In this document: positions 13,001 to 21,242 of the stretch, piece after piece
Position numbering within the stretch: position 1 is the stretch's first letter
Layout of the letters: every line of letters starts with the position of its first letter
DNA from: Plutella xylostella
Taxonomy: Eukaryota > Arthropoda > Insecta > Lepidoptera > Plutellidae
DNA: 64,000 nucleotides
Reading direction: 5' to 3'
NCBI RefSeq assembly: GCF_932276165.1
Contig: NC_063991.1
Location: forward strand, 983,001-1,047,000
Made by a program: the position numbers and the translations under genes
Notes under the pieces: generated by a model
What the model was told of the DNA's origin: nothing
Databases searched by the model: none
The model's input: the letters and a program-made list of their open reading frames with translations, nothing else

Positions 13001-15643
13001 TATACAGTAGTATATCATAAACTATACTATTTTTATATTATTATAATAATATCCCCATTCCCATAATTCCAGATCCACTACGAAGTGACAAACTACAGGG
13101 ACCAGGGCGTGCAATTCTCGTTCGGGGCCGGAGACGAGCTGTCCTACCTGCTCGACGTGAAACCTCGCTAGTAAGTAGCCCCTTTCACAATCATCATCAT
13201 CACAAAGACAAAGGACGGGAGGGTCTAAAAGTGTGACTTTACTAGTCGCGCTTTAAGTGGCTTTGCTAGTGGGCTTCGACGTTGCATCTTAGGGTGCTTA
13301 CATAGAGAATCGGGACACGGAGCATTTCCTGGATTTTTAAATGTCATGAGCGCTTTCGCATAATCAGGTTACCGGTACAGGTCGGTACAGGGAACCCGAT
13401 TCTCTATGTAAGCACCCGAAGGTGCGACGTCGAAGCCCATTCGGACCACAGAGATCGGTGTGTACGCGGTCATCCGTCACACCATCACGTCCCACTGCTG
13501 GGGCACGGGTCTCCTTCCAATGAAGGAAAGGTGTTAGACCTAGTCCACCACGCTGGCCTAGAGCGGGTTGGTGGACCCCAATACTAGCACGCTTGTGCTG
13601 ATAAAGTTGTCGGGTAATTAAGTGATCAACCTGTCAGTCCACTAATCACATAATGTGGTTGTCTGGAAGAGATTAGTTTTAGTAATAATGCCGCCGATTG
13701 TGCCAGTTATTTTCTGTTCTATGTTTGTGAAACTGTTTCTGTTAGTGTGCAATATAGAGTATTTTATCTTCATAACGTGTCTTCATTCCAGCCAGTACGT
13801 GGCATCAGGGCAATCGGTGATCGTCATCGTGAGGATGATCATAAGCAACGCCGCGACGCCTGGCGCCCGCGACTTGGTCGTATTCACTGCTGAAGGTAAC
13901 ACGTTGGTCCCATATATATTTTTCCTTAATTTCCAAGAGTCATAAAACAAAAGTGGTTCAGAATGACGCCCTGAGTGATCTTGAATCTAGATGTGCAGGT
14001 TTCCTCACGATGATTTCCATCACCGTAAGAGCACGTGGTATTGTTGTACTTAAACTCCTTAATGGAAAACACAATTGAAGGAATTCATTGGTACAGGATT
14101 TGAACCCACGGCCTCTCGATTAAGAGGACGAGGCCTTATCCATTACGTCACCACCGCTCTTCTAGCAAAATACTGGTGGGAATGGATTTTTACACATCAC
14201 ATCTCATCCTAAAACTCTCTTCCTCCCTCAAGGCCGAGACAAAGCATCCATCGCTGCCTACGTCTACGTGACCAGCCCTGACGGTCCACCGACGGACCTC
14301 TGGGCTCCCGAAGTCACGCACAGTTTCCAGGGTTCCTGCTTCGGGAAGATGGGAGACGACTGCGCCCAGAATGTGTGGTCTGTTAATGTTGTGGCCAGGG
14401 ATAACGTTGCAGGTGAGAAAACTAATATTGGCCTACATAGTGTAAATTAAAATATGTGCATGAGGGGTGTTTGCGTGCCCAGTTTGAGTTTGTGTTTAGT
14501 GCGATTGTGCTGAAACGATTCATCAGACAATTTGATTTTGATCGAATGTATTAAAAGACCTCCATCTCCAGCCACACTGGCGTGAAGATCATAGCATTTA
14601 GCGATAACGGTCTATATTTTATGTGGCATTCCCATAACAATGCAATGCAAAAATGAACGATGTATATGGGTCATTAGGCATATTCCCTAGGATTTGGCAT
14701 ACCAAATATGATATCTCGCGCGTAAGTTTCCCTGATGAAAAATATCACAATGAACACAGTCATGTATTTTAATCCTTTGCTTTCGAGGACTGTCATCTTT
14801 GCCAAAACAAGATAGCAACCTAGCAGGAGCCGTTGCTTCTGTAGGTAACTTCCATAGTTCCTTCCACCTTACACAACAACCTCTCCCCCAGGCCTACTCC
14901 GAGTGTCCTCCTCCCCGCCCGGCCTGCTCTACGCCGGGAACTTCGTGGCGGGAACCCGGGACAGCGTCGTCAGCACGTACCGCGCCAGCTGTTGCGCGCC
15001 ACGCCTGCTGGTCACGGCTGTTGACGCCGTGGGCAACGCTCAGAGTTACAATCTGGATATATCTAGTGAGTATAGGGACGTTTTTTAAGGACTGGCTATT
15101 AACACTCTATATAGACGATATGTTGTTTGAAATTCTAAGTCCTGACTGCCTATTACGTTCCACCACAACGTTATAATTTTATGCATGATTGAGTATCAAG
15201 TATGTATAGACTAGGGTTTTTAACCCCCGACGAAAAAGAGGAGAGATACAAGTCTAGCGCGTCTTTGTATCTGTCTGTGGAAGCGTTGTTCCCAACCGAT
15301 TTTAAATTAGAGTTTTTTGGGTCATTGTTAATGATACCCCGAGTGTTCTTAGCCGTAATTTCAAAATCGGCTCAGCCGTTCAAAAATGCTCAACCTTTTG
15401 ACTAGTTTTGACATGCGCAGTGCATAAACTTGGGGAATCTAGTATAATAGACTTCTATGAAATCTACATAACTATTTTCTCCTTCCAGACTACTTCACGC
15501 CAGCATCCATAGCGGCTATAGTGCTGGGAGTGTTCCTGCTAATAGCCCTGATCCTCATTGTGGCGTTCCTCATCTACTGGTGTGTGAGGAGGCGGAGGGA
15601 GTCCAAGGAGCTACCGTACACGGCTAGACGGGAGATCGGATAG
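1033..15643 (+). CDS. von Willebrand A domain single-pass membrane protein (hemicentin/VWA7-like), 3' part
   Basis: Fifteen exons splice in one frame: 1033-1200, 3117-3239, 3666-3761, 4279-4408, 6000-6111, 6557-6699, 10552-10648, 11192-11325, 12145-12323, 12755-12841, 13073-13170, 13792-13895, 14233-14412, 14892-15065, 15489-15643. They give 659 residues; the N-terminus lies left of the window. Exons 1-3 read as the second half of a vWA domain (core FIITDRG, then VYTIWTD and a helix/strand end). A long beta-rich extracellular part with Cys pairs (CDTC, CFGKMGDDC, CC) follows, then a C-terminal transmembrane helix and short basic tail. vWA domains bind protein ligands through a metal site, but most of that site is in missing exons. 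Family assignment by eye: hemicentin-like or VWA7-like insect proteins. Exons 1, 4 and 8 have extra local copies. The exon structure is very likely correct; the family name less so. Confidence 0.82.
1633..1773 (+). other. Extra copy 2 of the vWA exon (candidate alternative exon)
   Basis: The copy lacks the first 36 bases of the parent exon; a new acceptor (TCCAG) comes before GTCTGTATTATG. It is open from there to an AAG|GTATGG donor, in phase 0 at both ends like the parent. It encodes 47 residues, differing from the parent by one Leu to Phe change plus synonymous sites. It could be skipped, added, or used instead of the parent. Expression is unknown. Confidence 0.6.
2089..2223 (+). other. 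Extra copy 3 of the vWA exon (candidate alternative exon)
   Basis: Same architecture as copy 2, with a 6-base in-frame deletion near the start (Met-Lys-Ala-Leu runs straight into Ser-Ser-Lys). The acceptor is ATCCAG and the donor AAG|GTATGG; both ends are phase 0. The four substitutions relative to the parent exon are all synonymous. Confidence 0.58.
2573..2713 (+). other. Extra copy 4 of the vWA exon (candidate alternative exon)
   Basis: The copy nearest to the next constitutive exon (3117). From the CTGACC block to the donor it is identical to the parent exon, so it is the youngest copy or has been homogenised. The acceptor is TCCAG before GCTTGCATTATG; both ends are phase 0. One Ala to Gly difference lies next to the 5' junction. 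Confidence 0.6.
3820..3930. mobile_element. Hairpin MITE, AAGACGTGACAAAAG family, copy 1
   Basis: Ends read GGGCGCATTTAAGACGTGAC and the inverse GTCACGTCTTAA, with GAGCGAGCGCGACGGAG between. The copy is truncated at its right end. It sits in the intron after vWA exon 3666-3761. Confidence 0.65.
4728..4825 (+). other. 5'-truncated copy of vWA-gene exon 4
   Basis: Repeats the last ~98 bases of exon 4279-4408 and about 50 bases of its downstream intron, including the GTGAGT donor. Three coding differences (GTG/GTA, CAC/CAT, GAC/GAT) are all synonymous. I found no acceptor that would place it in phase after exon 3 or exon 4, so it is probably not spliced in as it stands. Confidence 0.7.
5806..5944. 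mobile_element. MITE with TIR CACGGGTTCGTTATCGACG, copy 1
   Basis: Left end GCACGGGTTCGTTATCGACG; right end CGTCGATAACGAACCCATG. The interior reads CCATAAATACC, GGTGGACCGCGCATTAAACG. Other copies lie at 11388-11510 and 37899-37992. Confidence 0.65.
6730..6870 (+). repeat. Lepidopteran dispersed repeat (CCCCAGCAGTGGG family), fragment
   Basis: Shares GGGGCACGGGTCTCCTTCCA and ACAAGCTTGTGCTGAGAGAG with copies at 13470-13625, 33380-33460, 48880-49010, 52420-52515, 54390-54530 and 63480-63560. Often ends in GATGATGAT runs. Likely a SINE or LINE tail. Confidence 0.55.
7130..7510 (+). repeat. Dispersed repeat interrupted by a Helitron
   Basis: Flanks at 7130-7198 and 7430-7510 match 59265-59430 (GAACTAGATG, AACACCCCACTTC, GCTCTT, then GTCAGTTTTTGC, TTTGTTTTTGTA). 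In this copy a Lep1-like element sits between the two halves; at 59265 there is none. The comparison dates the Helitron after the repeat. Confidence 0.55.
7199..7392 (-). mobile_element. Lep1-like non-autonomous Helitron
   Basis: Read on the minus strand it starts TCCTAACTAATATTATAAA, has the TGTCTGTCTG tract, the body GTATACATATGGT, GGGATAAA-type text, and ends with a GC-rich hairpin and CTAG. TC start, hairpin and CTRR end are Helitron hallmarks; there is no target duplication. Confidence 0.7.
7660..7750 (-). mobile_element. tRNA-derived SINE (family A), 3' fragment
   Basis: Contains the family A tail: ATGTGGGGACATCTCACACA, CGGCCATCCGACCCCAAGC, GTGTCGGACAGCTGATATAT. The tRNA-like head is missing. 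Confidence 0.6.
7770..10160. other. Long vWA-gene intron sequence with no recognised feature
   Basis: AT-rich DNA inside the 3.9-kb intron between exons 6557-6699 and 10552-10648. Several short open frames occur, but none has splice-site support or recognisable protein. There are TE-like patches, such as an old Helitron-like stretch near 8210-8290, but no clear ends. Confidence 0.4.
10167..10550 (+). mobile_element. tRNA-derived SINE (family A), one full and one partial copy
   Basis: A box-like GGCGTAGTGGTTAGTG and B box-like GGTCGATTCCC, then GGGGCAGATATTTG, GTCTTGGGTG and GGATGGCCGTGTGTGAGATG. A second tail copy follows at 10432-10540. Its T-rich end runs directly into the acceptor of the exon starting at 10552. 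Confidence 0.8.
11388..11510. mobile_element. MITE with TIR CACGGGTTCGTTATCGACG, copy 2
   Basis: Ends TCACGGGCTCGTTATCGGCG and CGTCGATAACAGACTCGTG; the interior GGTGGAACGTGCATTAAACG matches the other copies. It lies between exon 8 and its duplicate. Confidence 0.6.
11608..11730 (+). other. Copy of vWA-gene exon 8 in phase for tandem inclusion
   Basis: Repeats exon 11192-11325 from GCAGCGGGG to the CATG|GTAGG donor, about 97% identical over 123 bases. The first 11 bases of the parent are missing, but the preceding text ends in AATAAG, so an AG acceptor exists. Read after exon 8 (ends phase 1), the copy starts with two bases and ends phase 1, so including both would add 41 residues in frame. 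The three differences (CTC/CTG, GCA/GCG, CGA/AGA) are all synonymous. Its polypyrimidine tract is poor. Confidence 0.65.
13292..13417. mobile_element. Harbinger-like hairpin MITE (GGGTGCTTACATAGAG), copy 1
   Basis: Perfect ends GGGTGCTTACATAGAGAATC and its inverse. It lies inside a second, outer inverted repeat (13270-13290 and 13418-13440, TGGGCTTCGACGT type), so one palindromic element is nested in another. The left flank is TTA. Confidence 0.7.
13985..14160 (-). mobile_element. tRNA-derived SINE (family C)
   Basis: Minus-strand copy: GGTGACGTAATGGATAAGGC head, then a B box-like motif, GTACCAATGAATTC and the CATCGTGAGGAAACCTGCAC tail. Best matching copy at 55092-55345. Confidence 0.7.
15489..15643 (+). 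CDS. Last exon of the vWA gene: transmembrane helix and cytoplasmic tail
   Basis: The exon opens with two bases that complete an Asn codon left by the previous exon. It encodes about 26 consecutive hydrophobic residues (from ASIAAIV to FLIYW), a basic stop-transfer run (VRRRRE), and a tail of about 20 residues ending REIG before TAG. This makes the protein a type I membrane protein with an extracellular vWA and beta-sandwich part. The stop lies 17 bp before a hairpin MITE that fills the start of the 3' UTR. Confidence 0.85.
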
Positions 15644-15660
15644 AGTTTAAGGCGGCTAGC

Positions 15661-15870
15661 CTAGCACGGGGTGCAAGATGCGCACGACAAGACGTGACAA
15701 AAGTTCTCCGTCGCTCTCGAAGCCGAGTGAGCGTAAAGCAAAATTTTTGTCACGTCTTGAAGCACGCGTTTACAAAAGTTAGCCGTCGTGCTCGCTCTCG
15801 AGACCGTACGATGTGAGTGAGATGCTAAACTTTGTCATGTCTTGGCGTGCGCACTTGTGCCCCGTGCTAG
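15661..15870. mobile_element. Hairpin MITE (CTAGCACGGGG family), longest copy
   Basis: Terminal CTAGCACGGGGTGCAAGATG against CTTGTGCCCCGTGCTAG, with internal AAGACGTGACAAAAGTT and its inverse. It starts 17 bp after the vWA stop codon, so it would form a large hairpin in the 3' UTR. Confidence 0.75.
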
Positions 15871-15974
15871 GTCTTCAGGGTATCTTAGAATGAGGAGTCG
15901 GAAGCTCTGATTCTTTATTCTAAGCTTTAGGCACAGAAATCAACTTCCCCTAGCACCCAATTTTAACTCGCTTA

Positions 15975-15980
15975 AATAAA
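15975..15980 (+). terminator. Candidate polyadenylation signal of the vWA gene
   Basis: AATAAA lies about 330 bases after the vWA stop codon, followed by a T-rich stretch. It is the first such hexamer downstream of the stop. Confidence 0.5.
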
Positions 15981-16177
15981 GTGTATTTTTCTACAGGGTG
16001 TTGCTAAAGTGGTATATTAATATGAAAGAGGTTGACTAAGCTCATCATACTAAACAACTTTTTTACAGTCGTAGAATAAATGTTGTTAACAATGACGCCT
16101 TGAGACACCCCCTTCCGTCCTACTATACCACTTTTTCAATAGGATAGAATTCCAATATATACATTATATAAACGAAA

Positions 16178-16520
16178 TAAATAAATATGTGAGGACATCT
16201 CACACACGGCCATCCGACCCCAAGCTAGGCAGAACCTGTGTTATGGGTGTCAGACAGCTGATATATCTACAAAAATATGTATTTTATCATATTTATTAAC
16301 CGACTTCAAAAAAAGGAGGAGGTTCTCAATTCGTCGGGATCTTTTTATTTAGTATGTATCTACCTACATAGGTAAGAGGCTACTAAATATAAATATCAAC
16401 CCCCAAGACCTGAGTACAAATATCTGTCTTTACACAAATATCTGCCCCAGCCGGGAATCGAACCCGGGACCTTTGGCATAGCAGTCAGGGGCACTAACCA
16501 CTACGCCATTCAGCCGTCAA
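16178..16520 (-). mobile_element. tRNA-derived SINE (family A)
   Basis: Minus-strand copy with intact head (GGCTGAATGGCGTAGTGGTT) and B box-like GGTTCGATTCCCGGCTGGG, and the GGATGGCCGTGTGTGAGATG tail. Interrupted near 16280-16370 by a short insertion. Confidence 0.75.
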
Positions 16521-16573
16521 AAAACTAGATGAGTACCTAATTTATGTAATGTATTGGATTGCTGTGAGCCTAA

Positions 16574-17123
16574 GGGCGGATTCGGCCAACGTCGAGTAAA
16601 TTTTACTCTCGAGTAAAGTACCAGTTACTCGCGAGTAAGCAGGATTTTGCATTCTACCAAACCTGAAACCAAGATAACTAGCTTATCCCAAGAATAAAAT
16701 GTTATACCGCCAAAATTGACCGTGTAACGAGCTTATCCGAGAGTAATTTTGTAATGGCGGCAGCACATCAGCTGATTAGAAAACCGTCATAATGACATAT
16801 AAACACATCTGTCAAAACATAAACAAAAGTACGTTAAAAGGCAAAGTCTCAGAATAACAACAGCGAATAAAATATTAAAACATAAACAATTTCATACTTT
16901 TATAATCCATTCAAACTAAGTTGGAATGTCATTTCTATTGCATGCTTTGAAACGCAGCTATTTTTATTTTAGTTGCATTACAGTTTCGTTCCTCGTTCAT
17001 TCAATTTAATCATGGTATAACTTGGTAGAATGCAAATGTACTTATCCTAGATATTTACTCGCGTATAATTTTAATTCCGGTATAGTTATTCTCGTGTAAC
17101 GTGATGTTTGGACGAATCCACCC
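16574..17123. mobile_element. Harbinger-like MITE, 550 bp, TAA target duplication
   Basis: Starts GGGCGGATTCGGCC and ends with the inverse of GGGTGGATTCGTCC, flanked on both sides by TAA. TWA duplication and GGG-starting ends fit PIF/Harbinger. No transposase frame. It lies between the vWA gene and the small minus-strand gene. Confidence 0.65.
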
Positions 17124-17126
17124 TAA

Positions 17127-18180
17127 TTGGGATAATTTAGATATGAATATCATTGAGATATTATGATTTCCTTTCCAAGATTACCGATAATTTATGTGTT
17201 TTAATAATGATGTATTTATAAATATTAGGTATGCTTTTTCAGTGATCAGAGGTATACATTTAAGTAAGGAATAGAAATATTATAATTTATTTTTTGATAT
17301 CTTAGTTATAAAAAGTTATTCATACATATATTTTTTGTCAAGCTGTGCATTCCTTAGTATATTGAAATGTTAGTGTTAGATATTAAACTGAAGTACAATA
17401 AAAAATATTATGAGCAATACAATAAAATATATTGCATTACCTATAATAATGTTTCTATTGCTTTTGGTCATAATTTTGTTACAAACATAAAATGGACCAA
17501 TTATAAGTTTGTAATTTGTAAAAATAATGCATTTTATTTTATAAAATTATATTTTTAGTCTAGTATTTAGGTACTGACATAGTTTAATAAATATACTTTT
17601 AAGAGTTTACTAAAACGGGTAGTAATTGATTTTATAACAAGTTCTCTTGTTAAAGTGGTCTAAGACATAAGAAAAGTTCATATAAATTCCTCTTCCAATG
17701 TAGACTTTACATGGGGCTTATATCTAATGCTTATTAGCTTATAGTTATATGTATACATACCCAGTTATGTACTCCTACTTTCATAAACCATGAAGAATTA
17801 TGACCATTTTGACTAGGAAACTTATGTTTTATGTAATAAGTAACAGGCCATATTTTGTAAAATAATTTTTGAAAATAAACATTTTATTAATTAAAAAACA
17901 TTCTTATTTCAAAGCTGTGCAAATTAAATACCTATTATATGCAGAAAGGTTTCGCGAGAGCCAGATGCCATTCTAAATAATGTATTCTTGTTAAATCTCT
18001 GTTGATTCCTGTCTCTTGACTACCCGTTACAAATTTTTTGTACAGAAGGACCAAAGATTAGTGCCAACAGAAAAGCTTATTTAACCGCTTCAATCCCTTG
18101 AAATGAAACACGATAGAAATCTATTGCCGTCAGACGTGATATTAAAACTTCGGAATGCAAAAGATTAAATAATTCAGAAT
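17127..18180. other. AT-rich intergenic DNA; nothing recognised
   Basis: Very AT-rich, with short frames made mostly of Asn, Lys, Ile and Tyr codons and no splice or domain support. Confidence 0.5.
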
Positions 18181-18185
18181 AATAC

Positions 18186-18310
18186 ATTCATACATACATA
18201 TACTCACGCCTGTCTCCCAGAGGGGTAGGCAGAGACTATGGATTTCCAGGTGCCACGATCCTGACATACTCCTTTCGTTTCCTCCACATTCATTAGTCTC
18301 TTCATACATG
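18186..18310 (-). repeat. Lepidopteran dispersed repeat fragment (ACTCACGCCTGTCTCCC)
   Basis: Contains ACTCACGCCTGTCTCCCAGA, GGGTAGGCAGAGACTATG and a TTTCGTTTCCTCCACATTC tail, a common moth and butterfly repeat text. It overlaps the 3' end of the small minus-strand gene. Confidence 0.5.
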
Positions 18311-18903
18311 CACGTCGGTTTCGGAAACTCCTAATTTGGCTAATAATAATTGTATGTGTTTACTTACATTTATTAGGATGCTCACGATTCTCTCTAACTT
18401 ATTATACTCTGAACTGAAGGAGATATTAAATTCTGGTAGGAATCCACTTTCAAACGGAGCATTCTTACAAGTTTTGTACAGAAAAGACGGCATTGTTTAC
18501 ATTCAACTATAATCACTAATTTCGATGACTTTATTTATGCCACAACATGAGAAAGCACTTCCGATACACGGGATATACGTTAATGTATCGGCAGAATTAG
18601 AGGAAACACTAATAAACAACAAAATTACAAGAGAAACTGACAGTTGGTGTTCAGACATTATCGACTAATATTTGGTATTTTAGAGGCAAGGTCGCCACTG
18701 CGCGGTATCCCGCGTCATGTAATGATTAAAAATAAATAAAAAGACTTACCTTGGCTCGAAATCAACCCAGGGTTTTGCGCGACAGGCAGCAAAACAGCAT
18801 TGTGTGTCAACTCTTCATAGGACAACCCAACAACAGCGGTTGAAAGAAGTGGATTTTTCACTATGTTTTTGTCGGTATGGTCACCGAAACTTTTGTCAGT
18901 CAT
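18302..18903 (-). CDS. Small two-exon gene, unknown function (94 aa)
   Basis: The first coding exon, 18750-18903, starts at an ATG (MTDKSFGDHTDK) and ends CAAG|GTAAGT in phase 1. The second, 18302-18432, follows a CTACCAG acceptor in the matching phase and runs to TGA. The product has a polar N-terminus, a middle part (LSYEELTHNAVLLPVAQNPG) and a Leu/Ile-rich amphipathic C-terminal stretch (LERIVSILI, LLLAKLGVSE) that could form a coiled helix. No signal peptide or known motif was recognised. A GTAAGTA at 18361-18367 could be a second donor, giving a longer, different C-terminus. The gene lies head to head with the THAP gene, more than 2 kb away. I do not recognise the family. Confidence 0.45.
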
Positions 18904-18949
18904 TTTTTATGGGTTTTTTAATGTTTTGTATTGTTTATTTTTGATAATT

Positions 18950-20330
18950 TTCTCATTTGGAGGTCACAAAATTGAAACGATTTGTGTAAAGTTACGTGTC
19001 ACTTGAGTATTTTGACATTTTTGACGTTTTGGAAACAGCTGCCACCTGCCAGCCAGTGACAAATTGTAAAAAATATAAACTCAAGTTTAGTTTCAGAATG
19101 TCAACTGTAAATAGTTTTTCTTGACTCAGAAAAATCTAAATGAAACTTGAAATTAATAACTACCTTCCTTAGAAACCAATTTTTTTTAAGGCAACCAGCC
19201 GCCCTGATATCCTGATCAAACATACAACTTACCGGGTTGAGTACGAGACAATATCCTCGAATTGATCCTCGGCCGAGCCGAGAGGGAGGATCGGTCGAAG
19301 ATACTGTCTCGCCACTCTACTCTGTAGGTGTAACAAGGGTTTAATTTTACTGGGAAAGGTGTCAAAGAGCCGTCTCCTCCACCATCGTACGGCTAGCAAA
19401 ATAGCAAATGACGGGGAGCTCGGCCGAGGACATTGTGATATTGCATACTGGCGGCGTTGCCTCGCTGCTCGCTGTACGGCCATAAACGGCCAGCCCAGCC
19501 CCGGCGCGCCAGCCCCTTTAGGAAAATAATATTCGACAAGAAGAAATAATTATGATAAGAGTAAAAATTGCCATGGACCATAAAAGTATTGTAAAAAATC
19601 TTAGAATAAATATATGTAAATAAAAATATATAAATAAGTGGCATTGTAAATAGTTTCCTTACCGCCTATGTTAAAAAAAGACACGCTACATTATGGATTT
19701 TATCTATTTGCTCTATGGTTTTTGTATTGAGTTGTCATTGTCATGATATATTTTTATGTGTGGCAACATTAGATTAGTACTCGATTCAAAAAAATCGAAT
19801 AATTTACAGTGTATGCAGTGTATGTTAATAAATATAAATTAAATAAATATACGGAGACATCTCACATGTCTTTTAAACATATATTATCTGCCCCAGCTGG
19901 AAATCGAACCTGGAGCCTTCGGTATTAATTAGTTCAGGTATTTAAGTACCCGTTCAGAGTACACACATAGCCTAGTTAGGCAGGCAGGATGAGGTATGAT
20001 ATGAGGTATGCGCTGGATAATACTTGGACAATAAGGTATAATATCGTCTATGTGAGATTTAGTAAAATTAAGTTACAATGTCTCTAACGATGCCTGATTG
20101 GAACTAGTCACCCCAGGTAACTAGTATCCCCAGTTTCCCTACTTGTTAGCGATTCTGAAAGCTGTATAGAATTTGTATGTTTGAAATTCTAATTAACGAT
20201 TGGCAGCGCAAATTTGTCAACACCACATGTACCTAGTAGGTACCTACTGCCTAGAAAAACATTTCCTCCTCCTCCTTTACTTATATATAAGTACTAGACA
20301 TGATTTTCGGTACAAATTAATATTATATAC
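18950..20330. other. Spacer between the small minus-strand gene and the THAP gene
   Basis: Holds a GC-richer patch at 19220-19520 with an open frame but no recognisable protein, a SINE tail near 19850-19925, and AT-rich text. The promoter of the minus-strand gene should be near 18904-19100; no core motif can be named. Confidence 0.35.
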
Positions 20331-20335
20331 CTTCG

Positions 20336-20660
20336 ATTTGCCGACGACATCGTCATTATAGCCGAATCTCTGCAGGAACTTCAACAAATGCTTAACAGCC
20401 TAAACAGAGCTCACGCCAGGTTATCCTCGGGATGAACCTGGATAAAACTGAGGTTATGTATAATAGCCACGTTCTCCCGTGTCCAATAACCGTTGATGGC
20501 ATGACCCAAGAAGTTGTTCAACAATATGTCTACCTTGGACAGACTCTGCAGCTGGGTAGAAACAACTTCCAATCAGAGGTCAATAGAAGAATACTATTAC
20601 AGTTGGGCTGGGCAGCATTTGGCAAACTTCGTCAAGTCTTCTCGTCGCCCATATACACTT
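20336..20660 (+). mobile_element. RTE-type LINE fragment (reverse transcriptase)
   Basis: Frame-broken text for RFADDIVIIAESLQELQQ, NLDKTEVMYN and VYLGQTLQLG with NRRILLQLGWAAFGKL, the standard RTE region around the FADD motif and downstream. Dead copy. Confidence 0.75.
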
Positions 20661-20870
20661 AAATATATTCTGAAATTAGAATTTCAAAATTGTATTTTTT
20701 TTTCATTTTCCATAGAAACTTAAATGGTTACGTGACTTTTTACTATGGAGAATGAATATTTTTTTTTGCGAATTTTTAAATTCTGATTTCAGTTTCGGGC
20801 TTAGATATAACATGCTGCACATGCTGGTTTCGGCTTAGTTTACCCTTTTTGCAACATACTGTATAAATAA
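20660..20870. mobile_element. MITE of the ACAGGGTGTTGCAAAA family, diverged
   Basis: Contains TGCTGGTTTCGGCTTAGTTT, ACCCTTTTTGCAACATACTG and AATTTTTAAATTCTGATTTC, shared with the better copy at 58527-58710. It lies just upstream of the THAP gene. Confidence 0.5.
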
Positions 20871-21242
20871 TTACATTTTAGTTTAGTGGATTTATTCATT
20901 TTCATGCTCCACTTAAACATATTCCCATTCGATTCAAAATAACCGATTCCGATGGCATGGTATGCATCGATTCATTTAGTAATGTTGCCAGATGAAATGC
21001 GCGTCAGCGTCAGAAAATAAAAAAAATTACGTCACCAACCATTTCATGGCAGCGCATTTTCCTTTTCGTGACAGAGCACGTCATTTTGGACATTTGATTG
21101 ATAATTTTTTGAAGATCTTTCAAAGTAGTGTGATACAAACCAACATTGGGTGCTAAACAATAATATTTCATTATTTGCTGGTTAGAAAAACGATGTGAAT
21201 TAATGGATTCGGTGTTCGAAAGTTAGTGGTTAGGTGCACAAA

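Noticed and set aside
13655..13945. 96-codon open frame taken as one gene
   Set aside because: Only 13792-13895 is a vWA exon; the rest is intron read through the acceptor and donor.
19229..19520. GC-rich open frame as a gene
   Set aside because: Arg/Ser/Pro-rich shadow coding with no splice or domain support; possibly an unrecognised repeat.
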